Shown in pieces: positions 40,771 to 54,700 of a stretch of DNA of 64,000 nt (its first letter is position 1; each line of letters starts with the position of its first letter). The DNA comes from an uncultured Clostridia bacterium (GTDB taxonomy: Bacteria > Bacillota > Clostridia > Christensenellales > CAG-917). The translations under genes and the position numbers were made by a program. The DNA is taken from the NCBI GenBank assembly GCA_934277615.1, contig CAKQUV010000006.1, forward strand, positions 1 through 64,000, in the 5' to 3' direction. The notes under the pieces were generated by a model, which saw only the letters and a program-made list of their open reading frames with translations, had not been told where the DNA came from and did no database searches.

Positions 40771-41607
40771 TTACGGATTGGTCAGCTTTGGATTGTGTTT
40801 GCGGATATTTACGTCCGTCGGCATATCGGTTGTGAGCGTAAAGTCAAATTTGAGCGTTTTGTTTTTCAAATACAGCAAATCGTCGTATTGCTCATCCACC
40901 TCGTTGAAATAGATTGTTGCCTTGACGTAATACTCCTCACCGGGGATTATGAGCATATAGAATTCGTCGCAAGGCTCGCCCTCCGGAGTGTTATTGACGG
41001 TCTTTTGGTAATAATACACTTTGTCCGTGCCCGACAAAGCGTCGGAATACACGTTGTCAAGCGAAATTTCCGTTGCGGTCTTTTTGCCATTGTTTTCGGC
41101 GATTGTAACAAGGATCATTTCCACGTTGAATTTGCTCTTATAATCCGTAGTATCGCCGACGGATTCACCGTCGCTTGCGTCGGCTAGCTTGGCGCTATTG
41201 ACTTTAAGCATCAACGACCTACGCCCGTCAATGGAGTTTCCGCTCGAATCCAAATCGGAAGAGCCGATGAAGTTGATGGGGAAATAGAACACCGCCGTTT
41301 TTGCCGCCGTAACAATACTGTCGCCTGCTTTCTTGAGCGCTTTTCCGCGCGGATATTCGCCGTTTTTGAGCATTGTACCCGGCGCGAGCACCGCAGGCCA
41401 AGCAAAATTATTGGAGCCGCCTATGTCGTTGTCGCCGATTGTGATGTTTGCGCTCTCTTGCAGCGTTGTGGAATCGATTGTAAACTTGTCCTCTTTGCTG
41501 CTTGCGACGTTGCTGAACCACGCCGCCGTAACGCTGACGACGGTTACGACAAGCACAAGCGCCATAACGACGGAAGATACGATGAGAGTACGCTTGGTTT
41601 TATTCAT
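40771..41607 (-). CDS. TasA/camelysin-like exported protein 2
   Basis: A 278-residue protein beginning with a membrane-spanning signal and the motif VTVVSVTAAWFSNVASSKEDKFTID. The A-A-W-F-S-x pattern after the hydrophobic stretch is typical of SipW-processed TasA, camelysin and related fibre or matrix proteins. The remainder is predicted beta-rich, with acidic, Asn- and Lys-containing stretches and no catalytic motif. ATG 41607 follows AGGAGG with ideal spacing and lies one base after the preceding stop, so it is co-translated with the first TasA-like gene. Likely a surface or matrix subunit; a sipW gene is not in this window. Confidence 0.72.
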   Translation of the reverse strand: MNKTKRTLIVSSVVMALVLVVTVVSVTAAWFSNVASSKEDKFTIDSTTLQESANITIGDNDIGGSNNFAWPAVLAPGTMLKNGEYPRGKALKKAGDSIVTAAKTAVFYFPINFIGSSDLDSSGNSIDGRRSLMLKVNSAKLADASDGESVGDTTDYKSKFNVEMILVTIAENNGKKTATEISLDNVYSDALSGTDKVYYYQKTVNNTPEGEPCDEFYMLIIPGEEYYVKATIYFNEVDEQYDDLLYLKNKTLKFDFTLTTDMPTDVNIRKHNPKLTNP

Positions 41608-41608
41608 A

Positions 41609-42628
41609 TCATGCGCCCTCCTTCTCGTCCAACTTGAGTACGTTTATGGTTGCGGAAAAACTGAACGTCGCTCCGAGATAATCCATGCCCGAATAATACA
41701 TCTGATTTGACAAATTGCCGGTGATTGTCTTTATGTCCACGCCTTTGTCCTTGTAGAGCGAATCGAGCGTATATTTGTCCTCGTACGTAACGGTGCCGTC
41801 CGCATTCTTGACTTCTTTGAGGTCGCCTTTGAAGTATTGCGACCAGAACAGTCTTTCGGGAGCGAAAACAATGTAGAAATCGTACAATTTATCCTCGTCG
41901 TCTTTCGTATTGAATCCGACTATTTTTTGTTGCGCGTCGAGCACGCTGAGATTTGAAGCGTCATTTCCGTTTACGCTCTTCGCATAGCCGTTTTCGTCAA
42001 ACAAAATCTTCCCGTAAGGCGTGTAAAGAGTTTCACCTTTGGTGGAAACGGGCTTGTATTCTTGTTTTTTGTCCTCAGCAGTGCCTTCAAAGTTTTTTAC
42101 CTTCGCACCCGTTGCATCCGTTGTGTGTTTTTTAAAGAACCACGTGAACGCATATTGGATGTTTTGCGTATCGTTTGTGTAGTCGCGCTTCGTGATGCTT
42201 TCCGTGATATTGCCGTCGGCATCCTTTTGGATTATGTTTATCTTTACGCCGTCGATGTCGAGAGCAAAATCCACGGATTTGCCTGTCGTATCGAGCGATA
42301 TGACGTTGACAAAACTGAACGCGCGGTTGCTTTCGTTGCCGGGGTTGTTTACGCACTTGACATCCGAGATAATACCACCGTCTTTTGCGATTGCGGTCTG
42401 CCCTGCGTACTTCATATTTTCAAACAAATCGCCGTTATCCAAAGAGAACTCAACCGTATACGCTTGCGCAGTTTCCATGGTTATGGTGGTGATGGTAACT
42501 TCTTTGACATCCGAAAACCACGCAAAAGACGCCCCTACCATAACCAAGGTAACGACCATTATCAAAAGCGGAATCGCGATGCCGAACACCGTTTTGATTG
42601 TAAGTTTTCTGCGTGCGGAATTGTCCAT
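41609..42628 (-). CDS. TasA/camelysin-like exported protein 1
   Basis: A 339-residue protein with an N-terminal positively charged segment, a hydrophobic helix (VFGIAIPLLIMVVTLVMVGASFAWFSDVKEVTITTI) and the same A-x-F-A-W-F-S-D motif seen after SipW-type signals. The body is beta-rich and acidic, with AYTVEFSLDNGDLFENMKYA near the start as in other members, and no enzyme motif. It follows the giant gene by 106 bases, separated by a long hairpin (42672-42707), and precedes the second TasA-like gene by one base. Probably a secreted subunit assembled on the cell surface. Assignment rests on the signal motif and context. Confidence 0.7.
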   Translation of the reverse strand: MDNSARRKLTIKTVFGIAIPLLIMVVTLVMVGASFAWFSDVKEVTITTITMETAQAYTVEFSLDNGDLFENMKYAGQTAIAKDGGIISDVKCVNNPGNESNRAFSFVNVISLDTTGKSVDFALDIDGVKINIIQKDADGNITESITKRDYTNDTQNIQYAFTWFFKKHTTDATGAKVKNFEGTAEDKKQEYKPVSTKGETLYTPYGKILFDENGYAKSVNGNDASNLSVLDAQQKIVGFNTKDDEDKLYDFYIVFAPERLFWSQYFKGDLKEVKNADGTVTYEDKYTLDSLYKDKGVDIKTITGNLSNQMYYSGMDYLGATFSFSATINVLKLDEKEGA

Positions 42629-42671
42629 TTCGTAGTTTTCCTATCCTTTGTGCGTGGCGCGCTTGCGCGCA

Positions 42672-42707
42672 CCGATATATTATATCTTTATAAATACAAT
42701 ATATCGG
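42672..42707. other. Intergenic hairpin between the giant gene and TasA-like 1
   Basis: CCGATATATT/AATATATCGG, a perfect 10-bp AT-rich stem with a 16-base loop; GCGCGC...GCGCGC lies beside it at about 42658-42670. It could process or partly terminate the transcript after the giant gene. There is no T run. Confidence 0.5.
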
Positions 42708-42734
42708 CGTATTTTATTTGATTTTTTGAGATTT

Positions 42735-45700
42735 TTATACTGTTTGCGTATTTTGCTTGTAAGGCACGCTATTTTCGTTTGCCTCTTTCTCGAAAGCACT
42801 CTTGCCCGAGCCGAAATCGATTGTGTACGACTTTCCGCTCTCAACCGTAACGCTTCCGAAGAATGCGCCGCTATAAGCGTAATCGCCCACGCTCGTAGCC
42901 GTTGCAACGACGTCTGCCGTGAGGATGAAGGAGGCAAATCTCAACTCGCGAAGGAGTGCGACTTGTTGTCTGTTGCTTATCTCTATCTTACTGCTGTCGG
43001 TGCCGTGACCTGTGCCTACGAGCCAACTCGAAGAGGATATCGTATAAACCTTTATCGGCGTCGAATCGATCGTTCCGACCGTTTCTTTGATATCGTACAT
43101 GAGCATATACACATCTATGATATCTTTGAGGCGCAAGCTCTGTCTTGCATTCATATTTTTAATGCTATCCGATGCTTGGTTGGCGTAATCGAAATCGTCA
43201 AGCACATCGTACACGCCTTTTGCAGAGCCTTGATAATACTTCTTGCCATCGGTATCTGCGACGTATCCGCTTCTCGAACCTACGTTGACGACACCCGCAA
43301 TCGCTTCACCGTCAATCAATTGAGTGTAGGTCTTTGCCGTGCCGTACGTGCCGTTGGATACTGCAAGAGCACCGCTCGAGCGCGTCCATGCGGAGTTTGC
43401 AAGGTAGAACGCATTGGTTGCCGTTGCGCCGTTCGAGGACGCCGTGATTGCGCCGACGTTGCCCGTTGCGTCGATATAGACAAAGGACACCGCATTTGAC
43501 ACACCAACGTTAGCTTGCGACGACGAATCTTTCTCAATCGAGCCGATTAGACCGCCGATATTTCCGCCTTTTGCATTGATAGTGCCAAGCGCAATCGCTT
43601 TGTCTATCGACCTTGCAGACAAACCTATCAAGCCGCCCACGTTGCCGTCGCCGCTCATTGAAATGGTACCGTGCCACGACACGTTTTCTATTGCGTTTGC
43701 GCCTGTGAGAGCCTTGCCGGCGATGCCGCCGACGTTGCCCTTATCGGAAGTTATACTGAAGTTTCTGAGGTGCAAATTCTTGACTGTTGCATTGCCGCCA
43801 AGCACGTCGAACATACCCACGTTGTTTTCCGTGCTATTATCGCCAACGAAACTCATGATATTGAAGTATTCGATGACGTAACCGCCGCCGTCGTAAGTGC
43901 CTGTAAAGCCGTTTTCAAGCGACTTGAAGATGCTTCCGATTGCCACTGCGACGTTGCCCACGCCGACCTTGAGGAAGTTAGTGATAAACTCGCCGCCGTT
44001 GCCCCACTCTTTCTTGACGGTATCGCCGCTCGTTTCGTCGTAAACACGGAAGAAACCGTCAAGCATCTCGATATCCGACTGCGTAAACGTGCCGTTGATA
44101 TCGCGGATTTGCTTGAAGGAAGAGTATTTCTTTACGTCCCCAGCGCCTGTTGTCGTGGTGTAGTAATAACCCCAAGTGCCTCTTTCGTTTTCTTCGCCCG
44201 TCTCATTGAGGAATACGACGTGGTTTCCGCCTGCTTCCGTTTCGAGCCATTCAAAGTATCCGTCCCACGTCTTAACGTTTGCAGTTTCGGGTGGTACGGG
44301 TGCGTTGCTCGGTACGGTGAACGCTGCGCCCGCTTCGTATTCCGCATCGCTTATCAACGCAACCCATGTAACAGTGGTGTTGACGACTTGGTTAAATTCC
44401 GGATCGCCGCTGTTGGCACTCACCCACCAGTAGTAGGACGCTATGAGCAAGGACGAGAGCGAGCCGATTTCAAACGTATCGCTGTTCTCTTCCACGAAGT
44501 AACCTATCGTGAGAACGGGTTGGTTGGTCATATTGTAGTTGAGTTGCTTGCCGTTCTCTCCCGTTACGGAAGCAGACAATTTTTTGTTGCCTTGACTGCC
44601 TCTGATGACGGTGTACTCCTTGTAAATCTTGGGTGCGCCGTTCTCCTCCATCCAACCGTTCTCGACGGTTACGCTTATGTCATCAGGCACATCCACTGCC
44701 ACAACTTTCTCCCACTTGGTGTTGTAAGTGCCGTCCGCATTGGCGTAACTTTGCGTGGTGTTGTCGTACTTGATCTTGTACGTCTTGACGGTGATTTCGA
44801 TGGTGATTTTTTGACTGCTTTCGCCTCTGTCTTTGTTCTTAGTGTCTTGCGAGTCATAGACGGTTACAGACGTTTCGGACGTGCCGATTGTGCTCGACAT
44901 CGTTTTTCCATCGGTATCGACCACTTTGAAATTGTAGTTGGCGCTTGCGTTGCTGTTTTCCTTGCAGTCCTCGATGCTGAACACAAGGCTCTTAAAGAGG
45001 TTGTCCTGCAAAACGCGTGCGTCCGTCGCTCTGCCTTTTACAAAATCCGTACCGTTGTTGTAAACGAAGTTGACGTATCCGTCGAATGCGGCTCTGTCTT
45101 TTCCGACTTCGACGTATCTTGCCAAAACCTTGACAACGCCCGACGTTTCCGCACTCGGGAAACCGCTGATTGTAAAGCCTTCGCCGAGACGATAAGTGTT
45201 GCTCTTGTTGTTCTTAACGCCGTTGACTGCGCCCTTTGCGCCTCCGTAGAATACGTTGATACCGCCACTATTCTCGCCGAATGCTCTCGTCGCTCTGCCG
45301 TTGCGCAGTTTATCGAGCGTAACTGTTATCGTCGCAGGCGTAATCGTGCCGATATTCGCGTCCTCCGTCGAAGTTGCGTAAGCGTAATTCTTGTCGTATG
45401 TCGACTTGAGCGAATAAGTGAATGTGATTGCGATTCCGCTTGCTACGTTCTTATCGTTATATTTCGCGCTTATATTGAACGCGTCTTTGCTTATGCTGCG
45501 ATACTCTCCGCCGTTGGTTGACGATATGGTGTAGCCGATATTCTTCAACTGTTCGTCGGGTACAATTTGCGTTGCGTCGTAAACCTTGCTTATTCCGCCG
45601 CTCGGCCGTTCGATTTTCAATATCGATTTGTCAATATTGAACTTGCCACTTACAAGTCCGCCCGTGAACGAATAGTTTTCTTTGATAGGCGCAATGCCGC

Positions 45701-48700
45701 TGTTGGTTGTGCCTGCAACAAGACTGTGGCCGTCATACTCCATAGTATAGCCGGTGCCTGCATTGATTTTTCCGTCCGTAATACCGACAATGAGTTTGTC
45801 GTTGCCGTAACCTTCGAATTTGCCGCCCGATATCGGTTTTGTTTCCGATTTGCCGTTTGCTGTAAATATCAAGCTCGCTATGGTTAAACCTTGTTTTACG
45901 TTCTTCTTGTAAACAAACGGTCTTGATCTGTCATAGGTATTCCAAATTATCTCGACTGTTGCCGCGTTAATTGTGAACGTTACTTGATTGTTGGGCTTGC
46001 TCACAACCGAATAATTGGTTGAAGGTACGGCAACGTTGTTTCTTGTTGCAGTGATTGTATTTTGGCTCGCAACGCTGATCGTGTATATGCCTGCGTTGAC
46101 AAATACGCCTTTTTGACTACTGTCAGTATAGTTGACGGTGATTGTATCATCGCCGTATGTGAACACGCCCGTCTTTCCTTCAACCTTATTTACGACACCA
46201 AAAGTGTCTGCCGCCGTCATTTCGATGGATGGATAATGCGCAGTGGCGTCATAATCGACTTCTCCGTCGGCGATGTCGGCAATTGTCAATTTTTTTGGTG
46301 AAATTTTCCAAGACGTGCTTGTAGGACCACTCAAAACGTAGTTGCTTGTTGCGCCGCCCGATCCGAGCGTTACGGTTGCGCCATACGATTCGTTTGGCAA
46401 ATTGGCGTTGATAAAACCTTTTGCGAGCGTAACGTTAAGCTTGCGGTTTGATACTTTACCGTTTGACGCTACAGATATAGTATTGTCGTCCATAGTAGAT
46501 GCAACGGTGAGATAAACACTATCGCTACCGCAAATGCCGTCCACTTCGATAGAACTCAGCCCTTGCGCCTTGGTGTTGTAGGTGTAATTCGGATAAACGC
46601 CAATGCCATTTTGGGGCATACCTACAAAATTGAGCGTCAACTCTTTAGGATTAATTTTATACGTCTTGGTGCTTAATCCATTGCTGTTATTCGTTGCATT
46701 TTTGTACTCAACGCGACAGTTGACATCCGACACTTTACCTGAGGATTTGAGTCCAACACTGTAAGTGGTTGCATTGACTGAAGTTACAAACGTAAAAATG
46801 GCAGTTTGCCCGCTTACTTCGTTCACATTGTCAAGTTTTGTACCGCTTAAATTTTGAGTGAAATAATCGAGCACGAAGGTCTTATAGTCAGTTTGTATAG
46901 AGGATTCCGGCTTGATTGTGGCGATTATTTGACCGACTGTCGACGAGTCGTAAGTGTGATATCCATTAGGATGGACTGTCGACCACGTAACCGTAAGCGT
47001 ATTGACGCTGATTGTAAACTTACCAGGTGTATAATTCTCCGCCTCGGATTCGAACTTGTAGTTGCAATCGTCGCTCGGCTTGCCGAATACGATATAGTAC
47101 GAACCGACATTCTTTGCTTGAGATACTTTGATAGTGTTTCCTGACACTTCAAACTTGGCTATAACCGCATTATTGGAGTCTTTTAACTCGATTGCTTCGC
47201 CAACGTTCGTCCATGTAGTATTAGTGGAATATGTCGGAGTCTTTGAATCGTCGCCGAGGACCGCGTACACTGTGGGTGCAAATTGCGAAAGGACAGTTGC
47301 CACGTTGTCGGTGGCAAGAATACCCTTGCCGCCGATCGTCCAAGTTGCCGTATGAGTGCTGTTGTTGAATTGCGCACTCGTCGGACTGAGCGTAAGCGAT
47401 AAACTTCTCCTTTCGACGGTGAGTTCGTACGTTGTGTTCTTAACCTGATAGTTTGTCTTATCGGATATGTCGTTGTTGGAAATCTTGACTTTGTACGTCT
47501 TTGCCATCTTGTAGATGATGTTGAACGACGCTCCGTACGCTTTGCCGTCGGATTCGTTGTTTATCGTATACTTCTTGTCGCTCGCCGCCTTGGTGTTTTC
47601 GACATTTTCCCACTTTGGATTCGCAACGGTGATTTCTTGCGAATTTTGAGTGATTTTTACGTTAGGATTGACTGTCGGATCCCATGTTATCTTCGCCAAT
47701 TCTTTGTCGTTTCCGTCGGTGATGGAAATCGTAAATTTAAATGTACCTTTATCGGGCGATACGACGTTTTGTAGCGTCAATGTGGTTATGATACCGCCGC
47801 TTTCGTTCTTTTCGCCATCGCTTGATTCATATTTCTCGCCATAGATATATTTGGTATCCATGCCTTTTTGTGCGAGAGTAAGTTCACGCTTATTTATTCT
47901 CCATGCGCCTTCGTTGATACCGCCGACAACGTACGGCTTGCCTTCGTCGTCAAAATAGTAAACGCTGACCGTTGTGTAATAGGTCTTGGCAATTTTCGGC
48001 GTTTCGTTATCCTTGTTGACGGCGTTGTAGAAATAGCTGTTTTTATTGTCCGGATTAACGGCGCTTTGGTCGCTGAGGGTTGAATCGTACTTGATGTCGC
48101 CCGACAAGCTGATAGGCGCGTAACGCTCGTAGCCGTTGTAGGTGAGCGCACTGCCCATTGCGATGGAACGATAATACACCGCGACGTTTTGAGATACACC
48201 GCCCTCTGCTTGTATGAAGAACTTGCCGTCGTGGTTGACAGAGGTCGGTTTTGTATTGCCGGAAGAGGCAATATACATATAGTAACCGCTTGCGCTCGGG
48301 TTGTTCTTGAAGTTTGCAGCCGTTGCCGTGGCATAGAGCGTGCCTTTGTGCGGAACGGTGGATATGGTTCCGTCAACGCTTTCGCGCACGATTACGGAAT
48401 ATAGCGGATTGTGCGCATACGGGCTGTTTGCCTTGCTATCGTCGTCGTATCCTGCGTTGCGCTCGGACAGTGTGTAAGCGTTGGCGATACGTTTCCAGTA
48501 CCACAAGTCGGAATATCCGTCTGCGGTGGAAACGGTATGTTTTGCGCTGATTGTGCCGATTTGGTTATTCTCGCCGTTTTGGTCTTTGGAATAGACAAAA
48601 TACCAGCCCGTAGCCTTTGTGCCTGTGGAATACTGCTTCCAGTCGGACACGGTTTCAACCCATGCGCCGACTTTCTCCTCATAGGTTATTTTCGACTTAT

Positions 48701-51700
48701 TATTATCGTCCTTGCCAACCGTTATGTCAAAGTACTCTTGCCACGTGAGGTTTTCGTCAATAAGCACGTAGCCCTCGTTTTCATTGGCTTCGTCCTCGCT
48801 TGCGGTGTACGTTACCGTCGTACCGTCATATATTTTGACGGAGTGCGTGCCGACGGACTCGTAATAGGCGTACGGAGTGGGATAGATTGCCACTTCTTCG
48901 TCCGTATCGTCGCCGCCTGTCGTCGTATCGTCGCTTGTCGAAGCGTCCGTGGTCGTTGCGCCGGTGCCGATAAGTTCTTTGGTGAACACGACGGTAACCG
49001 TCTTGCCTTCTTGATTGTACGTTTCAAAAGCAAGCCTGTATCTGCCGAGCGTGGTCTGCAAATTGGTTACGCTGGAGCCTGCAAGCTCCGCATTGGTATA
49101 GCCCTTAACCCAGTATGACGTGCTTGCGTCGGTGTCGTCTTCCGCTTTATATCCGTTGCTTGAATCTGCGACTCTGGCAAGACCGATAATGCCGCCTGCG
49201 TTGCCGTCCGTTGCGGTGAAAATGCCGCCGCCGCTATCGGGGCTGATACTGTATGCGGAATCGATGACCGTCTTTTTGCCTATGGTTGCGCCCACGATAC
49301 CGCCTACGTTCTTGCCGCCGACAACCGTGGTGCCGTATGCGAGCATGTTGGCAATGGTGATATTGTCAGCCTTGATAAGACCGACGATACCGCCGACGTG
49401 ATAGTAACCTTCTGCCGTAACGGTGCCTCTGGCGTAATAAGTGTTGTTTGTCCATTTATCGCTATTGGTATTGTCAAAGAGGTTGTCGTCTTTGTTGCCG
49501 ATTGCGCCGATTGCGCCGCCGATGCCGCCCCATACGTATTCTTTGTCCGCACTTGGCTTTTCGGTGGCTTTGAGAAGTTGCAAAATGCCGTTTGCCTCGA
49601 AGTGAGTGTGCGAAACGACGATATTCGCAGACGTAATTCTTTCTTTTTCGTTCTTGGAAATAACAAGTGAATTGGGCACGCCGATAAAGCCGACTGAGCC
49701 GCCGACTGCCGTGGTTGCGCCCACGTTTAACATCGCGCCTTCGCTAATGAAATCGGTGTATCCCGTTTTTCCTGCAAGCACGCCGATAGAGCCGCCGACG
49801 TATTTTTCGCCGTTGACGGTGCCTTTGGAGCGGAACTCGACCTTGAACTGCTCATTGCCGAGAGATTGCCCGAGCAACATACCGATTGAACCGCCGACAT
49901 AGTTTATGCCGACAACGTTGAACTTGGAATCGTCCGCTACTGCGTTGTCTGCCGCCACGAGAGCGTCGGATTGTGTGGCGACTGCAACCGCCTCATTGAT
50001 AAATTCGGTTTTGCCGTCCAATGATTCGATGCTTGCGCCTTTTGCGACGTAACCGATAGAACCGCCGACGTAATCTCTGCCCTTGACGTTGCCTTTGTTG
50101 ACAAACCTGCCTGCGATTCGACCGCTATTGAGCCTGCCGATAACGCCGCCGACGAAATCCCCTTCGCCCACAACTTTGCCTTCGTTGGTGATTTGAAGTA
50201 TAGCAGAGCCATAATTGCTTCCGCCTGTTGAGAGCGCGCCGTCGCTGTAGCCGATAATGCCGCCGATATTGCTATTGCCTGCGACTTGACCTGCGTTGAC
50301 AATGACGCCTTTGACAATCTTGACCACGCCGCCCTCTGCGCTGTTGCCGACGATACCGCCGACGTTGTCGCCCGTACCCTTGATGAGAGTGTCGATTGTC
50401 GCTTTCTTCTCCGCATCGTTTACGGAATTGACAATCCTGATTGACAAAGCGTCGTCATAATTGACAGCGCGGTATTGGTCTGCGCCGATAAGCAATGTGC
50501 TTTTGCTATTGTTGTAGCCTATGAAACCGCCGACGTCGTGGCTTGCGGTGATATTACCGCCGATTTGAATATCCGTATCGTCCGCCAAAATGTTGACAAT
50601 ACCGTTGTTTTTGCCTATAAATCCGCCGATTTGATATGCCGTTTTTGCCGTAATGGTCGGTGCGACCTTGAACGTGCCGCTGAACGCAACGTCATCCGTA
50701 CGTCCTGCAACACCGCCTATATTGCGGTTGAAGTGATCGGTATCGACCGCTGCCGCAATCTCGATTGTGCCGCCCACCTCGATCTCGGAGCCCGTTGCGA
50801 TTCTCGCGCCCGAGCCCATATCGCCGACGATACCGCCGACGTTGCGCACAACGCCGTCGTTGCTGCGGTCGTTTACGGAGTTATATTTGGTTTGCACGTC
50901 TATGACGATTTTGCCTTTGAACACGATGTTGCCGCTGAACGTGGTGGTGATAGGGTCGGTTCCCTCGGCGTTGAACGTCAAGCCTACGATACCGCCTATT
51001 GCCGTACCGCCCTCGCCCGCGTTGGAAACGTCGCCCCAACTGTTGCCACGCTTGATTGTCGCGGATTGGAGCACTTTGCAACCGCTGATTTCGTTGACGG
51101 CATCGGGCGTTTCGCCGACGATGCCGCCTATACGGTTTTCGCCAAGTATATTCACCTTATTCGCCGCGCTATCGTCGCCCACAACGCACTCGCGCACGAT
51201 AATGGAAAGGTGCAAGTTCGAATAACCTAAAATACCGCCCGTTCTCGTGCCGACGTCCGTAAGAGCCGTATCGAACGGAATGGCACTTATTGTCGCTTCT
51301 TGCACGAGGTTGGAAGCAATCTCTACCCTGTTGTTTCTGTTTTTTGCAGAATATGTAGCATAGACATAACCGATAATGCCGCCGATGTTATCCTTTGCAC
51401 TTTGCACTTTTGCATTGACGACTTTGTTGTTTTTAACGGTCAAAGTCGTGCCGTCGTAATACAAACCGCTTTTCGCGGTATTTGCTCTGCCGACAATGCC
51501 GCCTGCAGCGGTAGTTATATTCTCGATGTCGCTGTCACTGTACGTTTGAGATGTGCCGTATGCGTAAACCTCAAGCGTTCTGTTGCCGGAACCTGCCTCG
51601 CATCCGTCGATTATTGACGAGCCGTAAGCCGCGGCGACTATACCGCCTGCAATAGAACGACTTGATACAGACGTTCCGTTGGCATACGCAATAACGCTGC

Positions 51701-54700
51701 CCGACGCGCCTATCGAGCGCACCTCGGCATCCTGCACATTGCCAAACAAGCCTGCATATCCCTTGTATGCGATACGCAAATTGGCAATTTCCGTTACACC
51801 TTTCTCAACAACTTTTCCGTCTTGATCCTTGACTGACCATTCACCGGAAATAGTGCCTTTAAAGACGTTATTACCGCCCTTTCTACCTATCGGCAGGAAG
51901 TTTTGCGTATCGAACGCAGCGTTTGCTGCCAGCGTGCCGTTCGTACCGTACGCATGGTTTGACGCTTTCCAAGCGTTGTAAGTATTGGTTGATGTATTGT
52001 CTTGTTTCAAAACGCCGCCCAAAGCGAACAAGTGATAACTCTTGCCCGTTTTCCAATCGCTTGCCGTAGTAAAAGACGGAGACGCTTTGGATGAGAACTT
52101 GTACGCTGCCGTTGCGGAAGGTCTTGACGTAGAGCCGTCCGTGGGCAAATTGATAATCAATGCGGTATCGGAGGCCATATTTTCGTCTAAAGTGATATTG
52201 TTTGTACCATTGGCAAATTCAATATATTTGCCACTGAACGTATAGCCCAAATCGACAAGCGCTTGCAAGCCGAGCAAATCGATACCGTCTCTTATGACAT
52301 ACGGGCTGTACTCGTCGCCTGCGTCTTGAGTTCTATAACTACCGTAGTTGTCGTCGTAGCCGTAGTTTTGAGAATTCATGCTCAAGCCGTTGTAGGTATC
52401 GACTGCAAAAACTGCAAGTTGCGGCAAACATCCAGGCAAATAAATATAGCCATAGCTCGAGCCTGCTTTATAACCCGTAGTATTCTGTGCGCCTATCGTT
52501 GCCTTGCTTGCATTCCATGTAGTTGCCAAACTCTTAATTGTGCCGACGGTTCCGCCACTCTTCATTACAGCAGTAAGTTGTGCAAGATTTTCAAGCGTTT
52601 CACCTGTACGGACTTTTTCAATACTACCGCCATCTTGGTTATTCCAACCGGAGTAATATGCGTCTTTGTTGTCTTTCTTATTGATAATATTATTTGCAAT
52701 ACCATAACTATTGTTGACTGTTACGTTTGCTTTACTCGTATCATCCTCTTGAATAAAACCGACAATGTCTGCGCTGTAGTGAGTTTCTGACGACGCTTTA
52801 TTGGCTTCCATAATTCTGATTTTGCCGACAGAGTAACAATTTTCAATTTTAACCTCGTGCGTTACACCCGATTCGGTGGCAGCTTCTGCCAGAATACCGC
52901 CGTTACGAGATTGCCATTCAGTCAAGGCCCTTGTGCTGTTACCACCGTATGCATCAATATCGCCCGTGTTATAACAATAGCGCATGGTCAGTTGCACCGC
53001 AACACCTACTATACCGCCTGCGAGCGAACCGTTGAAGTTGTAACCACTGCTACCGAATTGAGGTATACCGCGATAACTCTTGTATCCGACTATAATCTTA
53101 CCCGTGTTATAACTATAGGCAATAGTAGCCATATGATCCGCCTGAGCAGAGGTGGATTTTTTATCATCCGGGATTGTTCCGATAATTCCGACAAGTCCGC
53201 CTGCGATGTTACTCAAACCTCTTATATGACCTGTATTGTAGCAGGCAAACATATTAAGAGTGGAAGCCTTTCCCGCTTCGCCGATGATGCCGCCTACACG
53301 CGACCATGCGTTTGTCGCTCTCTTCTTATCATAATCACTGTCACTCGATACCATAAATATGTTATACTCGGTAGCCTCGATATGACCTGTGTTTGCACTG
53401 TTTTGAATATTTGTCACCGCAGTGACTCTGCCGACAAGTCCGCCGACCTTGGTTTTGCCTTTTATTTTTCCTGTGTTAAGGCAACTCTCGATTGTGATAT
53501 CATTCGTCGCATACGCAATAAGTCCGCCCGTGCCGTAAGAATAGTCATCCGGCGCACCAACTTCCTGAACGGCATTTTTTGTGAATTTAGAACCTTCAAG
53601 GGATTCTATATTTCCCTTGTTGACGCAACCTATAAACGTAATCTGTGCATCGCTCGTGCTGAATCCTGCAAAGCCTGCCACCCTGCTGTAGCCTATAACG
53701 TCTGTATTGTTGGTGCAGTTTTCAAATTTTATGTCGCCGAGAGGCTTACCTACAAAGCCCGCAATATCGCTTGCCGCATTGTATTCAAGTTTAGCAGTTT
53801 GGTCATTAGTGAGACCATTACCGGTGGTTACTCTTGTTTCGCTTTCCGCGCTACCGGCGACAATGTAGCCTTCTATCGTCAAGTTTTTGAAGCTTGCGCC
53901 TTTTGCATTGGGGAACACGCTTACGTTGTGGTAATTGCCGCTGGTGTAAGTGATTGTGATCTTCTTGCCGTTGCCGTCAAAATGGCCTTGGAATGATTTG
54001 CCGCCTGTATTGTTGTTTGCAATAGAGCCTGCAAAGTTGTAACCTACGTTGTCGGTTGCATATGCGCCTTTCCCGGTATTGGTTGTCAACGAACCAAAGG
54101 TATATGTAGCGTTGTTTATACCGGTATGACTTGCCGATTTTGTAACGGTAACGTCGGTAAGCAGTTTTATATGAGCATTGGTATAGGTGTTTGTACCGCT
54201 ATAAATACTCCATGCAAATTCGTTCCACTCATTTTGAGTGCTGATTGTATACGGGTTTTGCTCGGAGCCGAGCTCGAGATTGCCACTGTCGTAATCGCCC
54301 ACTTGCCCTTTTGCATTGACATCTGCCTCGCTTGTGCCGATAATCACGCCCTTAAAGTAAATGTTGGCTTTTATGTTGGTTATATAGCCGTTGCTGTCGT
54401 ATCTTGTTCCGCCTGCAACAACGTCCGCATAATAAGCATATTTGAGATTGCTATCTTCGCTATATTTTGCGCCCGAGGGGGCTTGATAGCCTTTTGCGAC
54501 GTTGACAAGGCTCATTTGGAGCAAAAGATACGTCTTGACTGCTTCGTCTGACATAGAACTGTCAAGATTGTAAATCTTGCGTGCATTGGCTATATCTTCG
54601 GGGTTTATCTCTATTTCCGATTCCAAAAATCTCGCAATATCCTTAAATACGACCTTTGTTTTGCACACAGAAAAACTTGTGCCGTCGTACATCGGTACGC

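Noticed and set aside
43671..45521. A 616-codon open frame opposite the giant gene
   Set aside because: It is antisense to a clear coding frame, has low-complexity composition without a family pattern, and similar shadows occur opposite hydA, hydB, gldA and rnj. Codon bias explains it.
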